Below, in pieces: positions 1-4,234 of a stretch of 7,073 bases of DNA. The position numbers and the translations under genes were made by a program. The stretch covers positions 1-7,073 of the forward strand of contig QHOP01000010.1 in assembly GCA_003219345.1 (NCBI GenBank), read 5' to 3'. Each line of letters begins with the position of its first letter. Position 1 is the stretch's first letter. Origin of the DNA: Verrucomicrobiota bacterium (GTDB taxonomy: Bacteria; Verrucomicrobiota; Verrucomicrobiia; Limisphaerales; AV2). The notes under the pieces were generated by a model. That model searched no databases and was not told the origin of the DNA. It saw only the letters and a list, made by a program, of their open reading frames with translations.

Positions 1-2
1 CT

Positions 3-224
3 CTCTAGCCGGCGCCCGGTATCCGGTGCATGGTGAGGCAACATTGCCAGGCCGTGTCCGTCTGGTATGAGTTCGACTACGACAACCGGCCCATCGGCCT
101 GCTCTGAAAGTGGATTCATCATGACTACTCAGACGGCGGCACTTCGGTGGACATCACTACGATCGACAAACGGGACTTCATCGAGGCCGGTCACCTATTC
201 GATAGAAAATCCTCCCGGACATAA
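3..224 (+). pseudogene. Decayed 3' end of an unrecognised gene
   Basis: One reading frame gives protein-like sequence on both sides of an in-frame TGA (105-107). Before it is WYEFDYDNRPIGLL (63-104). After it is KWIHHDYSDGG, then TTIDKRDFIEAGHLFDRK, ending at TAA 222-224. The acidic/aromatic composition and clean continuation across the TGA suggest one former protein. The same frame has a TAG at 6-8, while another frame reads ARYPVHGEATLPG at about 17-55 before closing at 68-70, so a frameshift near 45-62 is likely too. I do not recognise the family. A short intact reading frame (ATG 30 to TGA 107, 25 residues) could be called but is more likely a fragment. An alternative is an intact gene in an organism reading TGA as Trp; nothing else in the window supports that, since the antitoxin-like genes and the HsdR/HsdS fusion end at TGA. 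The left edge cuts the gene. Confidence 0.4.
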
Positions 225-338
225 TCCGGTTGCCGCCGTGACCAACGCTCCCTCGTTTCCGTGCTCCTTCGTCCGCGCACCATCACGTCACTCGCGCTCG
301 TCACGGACTCCACATCTGCGTCGGGCATCCACCCATTG

Positions 339-419
339 CTTCCGTCTGCCGTTCGGCGGCGCGGCGTTCCCCTCGCTATCCGCTCGGCTTCACAGCCGCT
401 TGCCGCCGTCAGACCGAAG
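339..419. repeat. Imperfect inverted repeat with inner hairpin
   Basis: The left arm at 339-360 and right arm at 402-419 are complementary over CTTC-GTCTG-CG and GCGGC, with two mismatches and a four-base insertion (TTCG) in the left arm. Between them lies a perfect five-base hairpin, CGGCT/AGCCG with a TCAC loop, at 385-398. The folded single strand would be an approximately 80-base branched or cruciform structure. It resembles interspersed palindromic (REP-like) elements in general shape. I saw no integron attC core (GTTRRRY) at its ends. Confidence 0.45.
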
Positions 420-535
420 TCAAAACCCCGAGTTTCGGCACAGAACGAGTATGGGCCTCAACGATTCCGGCTAAATCGCTCATCGCAGTTGCAGGTTTCG
501 CGCGTGAATTCGTGTTTCGATTGTAGGTCGCCGGC

Positions 536-592
536 CGGCGCGTCAAGCTCTTGCTCGCCCTGTCGCCCACTGCGCTCCAACTTGACCCGCCG
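536..592. repeat. Second imperfect inverted repeat
   Basis: The arms at 536-547 (CGGCGCGTCAAG) and 581-592 (CTTGACCCGCCG) pair over 12 bases with one mismatch around a 33-base loop. It sits about 120 bases downstream of the first inverted repeat in the same gene-free stretch. Function is unknown. It is not followed by a T-tract, so it is not a standard intrinsic terminator. Confidence 0.4.
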
Positions 593-653
593 CCCGACTC
601 CTCCGTTTTGCATATAGGATCACGCGCACGAAATATCTTCACGCAATAAGCTA

Positions 654-681
654 TTGGTCCATCTGTATCATGTTTGATATA
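654..681 (+). promoter_or_regulatory. Putative sigma70-type promoter of the HTH gene
   Basis: TTGGTC (654-659) and GATATA (676-681) are separated by 16 bases and lie in an AT-rich patch just before the HTH gene. Both boxes match the -35/-10 consensus only partly. The predicted transcript start near 688 would give a leader of about 35 bases to the ATG at 723, which argues for that ATG over the one at 693. Confidence 0.3.
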
Positions 682-682
682 G
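663..682. promoter_or_regulatory. Dyad operator upstream of the XRE gene
   Basis: Half-sites CTGTATCA (663-670) and TGATATAG (675-682) form an inverted repeat with one mismatch around the spacer TGTT. The core TATCA/TGATA is perfect. It overlaps the putative -10 box and lies about 40 bases before the chosen start of the HTH gene. That is the usual place for the autoregulatory operator of an XRE-type antitoxin, so repression by the adjacent HTH protein is the natural inference. Binding itself is not shown by sequence. Confidence 0.45.
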
Positions 683-722
683 TGGCTTGTGAATGAAATC
701 CGAAACTTTATGTGCAAAGATT

Positions 723-1013
723 ATGAGCAAAAGAACCCATCGCGGAAGTGACTTCCGGGATTTTCTCAAGGAACAAGGAGTTCTCGATGAAGTGGAAGAA
801 CGTGCGATGAAACAGGCGCTGGCTCTCCAATTGGCGGAGTTGCTCAAGAAGAATGAACTCACTAAGGTGGAGATGGCAGCACGCATGAAAACGAGCCGCG
901 CGGCGGTGGACCGTTTGCTGGATGCGTCGAACACCTCGGTCACGCTTGCGACGTTGGGCAAGGCGGCGCGTGCGCTGGGGCGGAAAATCAAGATTGAACT
1001 GGCTCCGGCGTGA
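723..1013 (+). CDS. XRE-family HTH protein, HigA-like antitoxin (no toxin seen)
   Basis: A 96-residue protein. The N-terminal arm carries GSDFRDFLKEQG (about 8-19), typical of small antitoxin-type XRE proteins that pair with HigB/RelE-like (Gp49) toxins. A helical segment follows (22-43), then a helix-turn-helix at about 46-67 (LTKVEMAARMKTSRAAVDRL) and a C-terminal helix/strand ending in ALGRKIKIEL. I chose ATG 723 because the family usually begins close to the GSDF segment. ATG 693 in the same frame would add ten residues of poor quality and lie within a few bases of the predicted transcript start. The toxin normally precedes this antitoxin, but no toxin gene is visible in 225-690, so it looks orphaned or acts as a free regulator. 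A dyad at 663-682 suggests autoregulation. The next small gene starts 28 bases downstream and is probably co-transcribed. The HTH family call is firm; the antitoxin role is inferred. Confidence 0.8.
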   Translation: MSKRTHRGSDFRDFLKEQGVLDEVEERAMKQALALQLAELLKKNELTKVEMAARMKTSRAAVDRLLDASNTSVTLATLGKAARALGRKIKIELAPA

Positions 1014-1041
1014 GCAGCACTCATACGGAAACTCATCTCTC

Positions 1042-1188
1042 ATGCGTGATTTGACACCAGAAGAACAGGAAGCCGTCCGACAAGCAGTGAACGATATGCG
1101 GATCGAAGGGTTCAGCATCTCGGAAGAACGGGCGATGAAACTTGCGCGCCAGGCGCTGGCCAAGGAATCTCCTCGGCACGCCGCCTGA
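1042..1188 (+). CDS. Small protein resembling VbhA-type antitoxins
   Basis: A 48-residue, highly charged, probably all-helical protein. Its centre, VRQAVNDMRIEGFSISEE followed by KLARQALAKE, resembles the short VbhA antitoxin family, which has an R-A-x-x-x-x-R-x-E-G pattern, a turn, and a second helix ending in an acidic residue. VbhA proteins block Fic AMP-transferases, normally encoded directly downstream. No Fic gene (HxFx[D/E]GNGR motif) follows here; the next gene is the NHL protein. ATG 1042 has a GGAA about 11 bases upstream, and the frame is only Arg-rich noise before it, overlapping the HTH gene. The gap to the HTH gene is 28 bases, so the two are likely one transcript. The family assignment rests on pattern similarity in a very short protein and could be wrong; it may simply be an uncharacterised partner of the HTH protein. 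Confidence 0.5.
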   Translation: MRDLTPEEQEAVRQAVNDMRIEGFSISEERAMKLARQALAKESPRHAA

Positions 1189-1300
1189 ATTGAGCGCACC
1201 ACATCGCCGCGGAAATGGCAGAGAACGTACGAACGGCTTTAGGTTTGTTCACGCTTGCGAGGACCAGAACTGGAAAGTCGGACCATCAGCGATTAGAGCC

Positions 1301-3523
1301 ATGAGATGCCGGATATGTTTATCAATTATGACCCTGGGGCTGATGGCCAACCGAGGCTTCGCCCAGTCCGTTTACACCCCGTACACTTTCGCCACACTTG
1401 CTGGAAATGCTGGCTATGGCAGCGCGGACGGTGCGGGCAGTACTGCGCAGTTTTGGTATCCTTCGGGCGTGGCGGTGGACAGCACCGGCAACGTCTATGT
1501 GGGCGATTACAACAACCACACCATCCGCAAAGTCTCGGCTGCCGGAGAGGTCACGACGCTTGCTGGGCTGGCGGGCTATACGGGCAGCGCTGACGGAATA
1601 GGGAGCGATGCGCGGTTTAATCAACCGTTTGGCGTGACAATAGACAGCGCGGGAAACCTCCTGGTGGCGGAAGAGGGCAATGACATAATCCGAAAAGTCA
1701 CTTCCGCAGGAGCGGTGACGACTCTGGCGGGACTGGCGGGTAGCCCTGGCAGCTTGGACGGGACGGGCAGCACCGCGCGGTTCGACGGCCCGGTTGGAGT
1801 GACAATAGATAGCGCGGATAACCTCTATGTGGCGGACAGATATAACCACACGATCCGCAAGATTACTTCGACGGGGGTCGTGACAACTCTGGCTGGGAAG
1901 GCGGGCATTTTTGGGAACGTGGACGGGACCGGGAGCGAAGCCCGGTTCAACGATCCTTATGGCGTGGCGGTGGACAGCACGGGCAATGTTTACGTGGCGG
2001 ACACAGGAAACAACTTGCTCCGGAAGATTACGCCAACGGGAGTTGTCACGACGGTAGCCGAGCAGGCGGGAGTTGGTGTGGCGGTTGACACCGCGGACAC
2101 TATCTACGTGGCCGACACTTACAAACATGTGATCCGTAGATTGATGCCGGCGGGGGTACTGGCCCCGCTGGCCGGACTGACGGGCAGTTCTGGAAGCACG
2201 GACGGCACCGGAAGCGATGCGCGGTTTTATTATCCATACGATCTAGCGGTAGATCGCACGGGCGTACTCTACGTCGCGGACGCATACAACCACACGATCC
2301 GGAGGATAACGCCAGAGGGGACGGTAACGACAATCGCTGGGACCGCGAGCAGCATTGGTAACGCGGACGGGGTCGGCGCGAACGCGCGGTTCAATCTGCC
2401 TTCCGGTGTAACGGTGGATATCGCGACTAACATCTACGTGGCAGACACAGCAAACCACACAATTAGGAGAATCACGCCAGCGGGAGTCGTGACGACACTG
2501 GCCGGGCTGGCTGGCTATCCCGGCAGCACGGATGGAACGGGAACCGACGCACGATTTAATCAATCCTGGGGTGTGGCGGTGGACAACGCTGGTAACGTCT
2601 ATGTGGGAGATACAGGAAACCACACAATCCGAAAAGTAACGGCGGCAGGAGTGGTGACGACGCTGGCGGGGCTGGCGGGCAGTGTTGGCGGCGACAATGG
2701 AACGGGCAGCGACGCGCGGTTCAATCATCCTTCGGGCGTGGCAGTGGATGATGCGGGGACCATCTATGTCGCGGACACATACAACCACATGATCCGGAAA
2801 GTGACGTCCTCAGGAGTAGTGACGACGCTCGCCGCCGGTTTCTTCTATCCGCGTGGAGTGGCATTGGACAGTGCGGGCAACGTTTACGTGGCGGACACAG
2901 GGAACAACGAGATCGAAAAAGTCACTCCGACTGGCTCGGTAACGGCGCTGGCCGGTGGCGCGCCCGGTTTTGGCAACACGGACGGGACGGGAAACGCGGC
3001 GCGGTTTTGGCAACCTTTAGGTCTGGCGGTGGACAACTCCGGCAACGTCTATGTCGCCGACGGGAACAACAATACGATCCGCAAAGTGACGCCGCCAGGG
3101 GTGGTGACGAAGCTCGCTGGTTTGCCGCGATTCGACATCTCTGGAAACCCGGTGGGCGGTAACGCGGACGAAACTGGGAATGCGGCGCGGTTCAACTCTC
3201 CGGCCGGCGTTGCGGTTGACAGTGCAGGCAACGTCTATGTGGCGGACGCATATAATAACACCATCCGGAGAGGATACCCGGAGAATGTGCCTCCGATTAT
3301 CGTGAACCATGGACCAGGTTTCGGATTCAATGTTGGCCACTTCGGTTTTTTACTCAAGGGGCCGCCTGGACAGTTGGTAGTGGTAGAAGCTTCCGTTGAT
3401 TTGAAGAGTTGGCAACCTCTTTGGACTAATACATTCGCGGGTACTCTTACGTTCAGTGATCCGCAGAGCAGCGTCACTCCCGGCCCATTGCGACGGCGCT
3501 TCTACCGTGCCCTTACACCGTAA
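1301..3523 (+). CDS. Exported NHL-repeat (beta-propeller) protein
   Basis: A 740-residue protein. A signal peptide covers roughly residues 1-22 (short Arg-containing start, hydrophobic ICLSIMTLGLMA, probable cleavage after GFA). I therefore chose ATG 1301, not the upstream in-frame ATG at 1142, which would bury the signal under about 53 low-complexity residues and overlap the preceding gene. Twelve NHL repeats follow (about residues 32-657). The full unit is near 55 residues: TLAGLAG..GS.DGTGS.ARF..P.GVAVDS.GN.YVADT.NHTIRK.T..G.VT. Units 5 and 10 are shortened. Twelve blades suit two six-bladed propellers. The C-terminal tail (about 660-740) has a VVVEASVDLKSWQPLWTN...FSDPQ...RRFYRA pattern, widespread on secreted Verrucomicrobiota proteins and possibly a sorting or adhesion module. 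NHL propellers are generally binding scaffolds; no catalytic domain is visible, so ligand and role are unknown. Probably independent of the neighbouring defence genes. Confidence 0.88.
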   Translation: MRCRICLSIMTLGLMANRGFAQSVYTPYTFATLAGNAGYGSADGAGSTAQFWYPSGVAVDSTGNVYVGDYNNHTIRKVSAAGEVTTLAGLAGYTGSADGIGSDARFNQPFGVTIDSAGNLLVAEEGNDIIRKVTSAGAVTTLAGLAGSPGSLDGTGSTARFDGPVGVTIDSADNLYVADRYNHTIRKITSTGVVTTLAGKAGIFGNVDGTGSEARFNDPYGVAVDSTGNVYVADTGNNLLRKITPTGVVTTVAEQAGVGVAVDTADTIYVADTYKHVIRRLMPAGVLAPLAGLTGSSGSTDGTGSDARFYYPYDLAVDRTGVLYVADAYNHTIRRITPEGTVTTIAGTASSIGNADGVGANARFNLPSGVTVDIATNIYVADTANHTIRRITPAGVVTTLAGLAGYPGSTDGTGTDARFNQSWGVAVDNAGNVYVGDTGNHTIRKVTAAGVVTTLAGLAGSVGGDNGTGSDARFNHPSGVAVDDAGTIYVADTYNHMIRKVTSSGVVTTLAAGFFYPRGVALDSAGNVYVADTGNNEIEKVTPTGSVTALAGGAPGFGNTDGTGNAARFWQPLGLAVDNSGNVYVADGNNNTIRKVTPPGVVTKLAGLPRFDISGNPVGGNADETGNAARFNSPAGVAVDSAGNVYVADAYNNTIRRGYPENVPPIIVNHGPGFGFNVGHFGFLLKGPPGQLVVVEASVDLKSWQPLWTNTFAGTLTFSDPQSSVTPGPLRRRFYRALTP
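1394..3271 (+). repeat. Twelve tandem NHL-coding units
   Basis: Units start at about 1394, 1556, 1721, 1886, 2051, 2165, 2330, 2495, 2660, 2825, 2945 and 3110. Most are 165 bases (55 codons). Unit 5 is 114 bases and unit 10 is 120 bases; each lacks the loop carrying DGTGS.ARF, deleted in frame but with different break points. Unit 12 has an insertion in that same loop (RFDISGNPVGGNADETGN). The units differ at many synonymous positions, so the expansion is not recent. Confidence 0.85.
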
Positions 3524-3557
3524 CCACGGCCGATTCGGACTCCGAGGCACTTTCGAT

Positions 3558-3605
3558 CCAACAAACCGACTTGTCGTCGCTTCGGGTTTGTGTAAGCTTT
3601 GTTGG
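3558..3605 (+). promoter_or_regulatory. Overlapping hairpins in the spacer before the defence locus
   Basis: CCAACAAA (3558-3565) is perfectly complementary to TTTGTTGG (3598-3605). The overlapping ACAAACCGA (3561-3569) can instead pair with TCGGGTTTGT (3582-3591), with one bulged base. The left arm cannot pair fully with both, so the structures compete. The distal arm lies just before the start codon of the HsdR-like gene. There is no strong T-tract, so termination after the NHL gene would be weak at best. The arrangement could equally be chance in an 87-base spacer. Confidence 0.3.
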
Positions 3606-3610
3606 TTGAG

Positions 3611-4171
3611 ATGACCCCGGAGGAAACAGCCCGGCAGCGAATCGACGCGATGCTTACCGCGTCTGGCTGGATCATCCAAAATTACAAGGCGCTGAACCTC
3701 TCCGCCGGACGCGGCATTGCCGTCCGGGAAGTGCCGCTCAAGACCGGACCGTGTGATTACCTGCTTCTGGTCGACCGAAAGCCGGTCGGGATCGTCGAGG
3801 CCAAAAAGAAGGGAACCACGCTCTCGACTGTCGCCGATCAGTCGGCTCGTTACGCTGCGGGTCTGCCCGACTTTCTGGCTGCTGGTTTGACCGGGCCGCT
3901 TCCGTTCCTCTACGAATCCACAGGTGTCGAAACCTTCTTCCGTGATGACCGCGATCCCGAGCCGCGCTCGCGCCACGTCTTCTCGTTCCATCGCCCGGAA
4001 ACACTCGCCACGTGGACCGCCGAACCCGACACCCTTCGCGCCAGGCTCGCAAAAATGGCATTCGCGCATCCACTCGCCACGACGGGCATGCGCGCTTGTC
4101 AAATCGAAGCCACCCGCCTCCGCCAATCCATCCTTCAGCGAGCTTTTGAAGGCGAGCTGTGTGACCCATGA
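3611..4171 (+). CDS. HsdR N-terminal nuclease domain fused to HsdS C-terminal tail (type I restriction remnant)
   Basis: A 186-residue protein, against roughly 800-1000 for a full HsdR. Residues 1-167 match the N-terminus of type I restriction (HsdR) subunits: a PD-(D/E)xK fold with D49 (GPCDYLLLVD), E63 and K65 (VEAKK), the Q77xxRY motif, and the characteristic LPFLYESTGVETFFRDDRDPEPRSR...FSFHRPETLA stretch. It ends at TTGMRACQIEA, the helicase Q-motif region, immediately before the Walker A motif should appear. The last 19 residues (TRLRQSILQRAFEGELCDP) are instead the classic C-terminal end of an HsdS specificity subunit. The ATPase/translocase, the whole of HsdM and the DNA-recognition domains are absent, so it cannot work as a restriction enzyme. 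An in-frame deletion from hsdR into hsdS explains this best. ATG 3611 fits the family start; TTG codons at 3599 and 3602 are alternatives. The stop TGA shares ATGA with a downstream ATG. The product may still be made, and a residual nuclease is possible but unproven. Confidence 0.82.
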   Translation: MTPEETARQRIDAMLTASGWIIQNYKALNLSAGRGIAVREVPLKTGPCDYLLLVDRKPVGIVEAKKKGTTLSTVADQSARYAAGLPDFLAAGLTGPLPFLYESTGVETFFRDDRDPEPRSRHVFSFHRPETLATWTAEPDTLRARLAKMAFAHPLATTGMRACQIEATRLRQSILQRAFEGELCDP

Positions 4172-4234
4172 ACCTTTAAGTTTGCCGATCGCAGACAGTG
4201 GTATCACGACCGGACGGAGTCCTTGAGCTTCATG
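4168..4234 (+). other. ATGA junction and possible +1 frameshift at the RT gene start
   Basis: ATG 4168-4170 overlaps the stop TGA 4169-4171 of the preceding gene, the usual translational-coupling arrangement. Read from that ATG the frame stops at once: ATG AAC CTT TAA G. Skipping one base at CTT T gives M-N-L-K-F-A-D-R-R-Q-W-Y-H-D-R and runs straight into the reverse transcriptase frame, which has no ATG before 4232. CTT TAA G resembles the CTT TGA C site of prfB (RF2) +1 frameshifting, but I see no AGGGGG-like stimulator before it. Alternatives are a genuine one-base insertion mutation, a sequencing error in the TTT run, or true initiation at TTG 4223 or ATG 4232. Confidence 0.45.

Larger units (their letters stand above)
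225..660. other. Gene-free intergenic stretch
   Basis: About 435 bases in which I see no convincing gene on either strand. Open frames here have the Arg/Ser/Pro-rich composition of non-coding GC-rich DNA and no recognisable domain. The stretch contains two large imperfect inverted repeats (339-419 and 536-592) and a perfect 12-base palindrome, CGCCGGCCGGCG, at 529-540. GC content drops sharply after about 605, going into the promoter region of the next gene. It could be the residue of a deleted gene or an interspersed non-coding repeat. Confidence 0.5.

Noticed and set aside
339..419. Integron attC site
   Set aside because: The palindromic shape and length fit loosely, but no GTTRRRY/RYYYAAC core sites were found at the ends and no integrase or cassette array is visible.
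67..474. Open frame of 135 codons starting in the left-edge remnant
   Set aside because: The neighbouring frame carries the protein-like residues of the remnant in 63-221; this frame is low-complexity Thr/Ser/Arg/Pro.
261..617. Plus-strand open frame of 118 codons in the gene-free stretch
   Set aside because: Ser/Arg/Pro-rich composition, no domain, no ribosome binding site, and it spans both inverted repeats; it looks like GC-rich non-coding sequence.
1322..2128. Minus-strand open frame across the NHL repeats
   Set aside because: It simply mirrors the repeat periodicity of the NHL gene, with repeated Arg/His/Val-rich segments and no signal or domain of its own.
1394..3271. CRISPR array or non-coding tandem repeat
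   Set aside because: The periodicity is about 165 bases, in frame, and explained entirely by NHL protein repeats.
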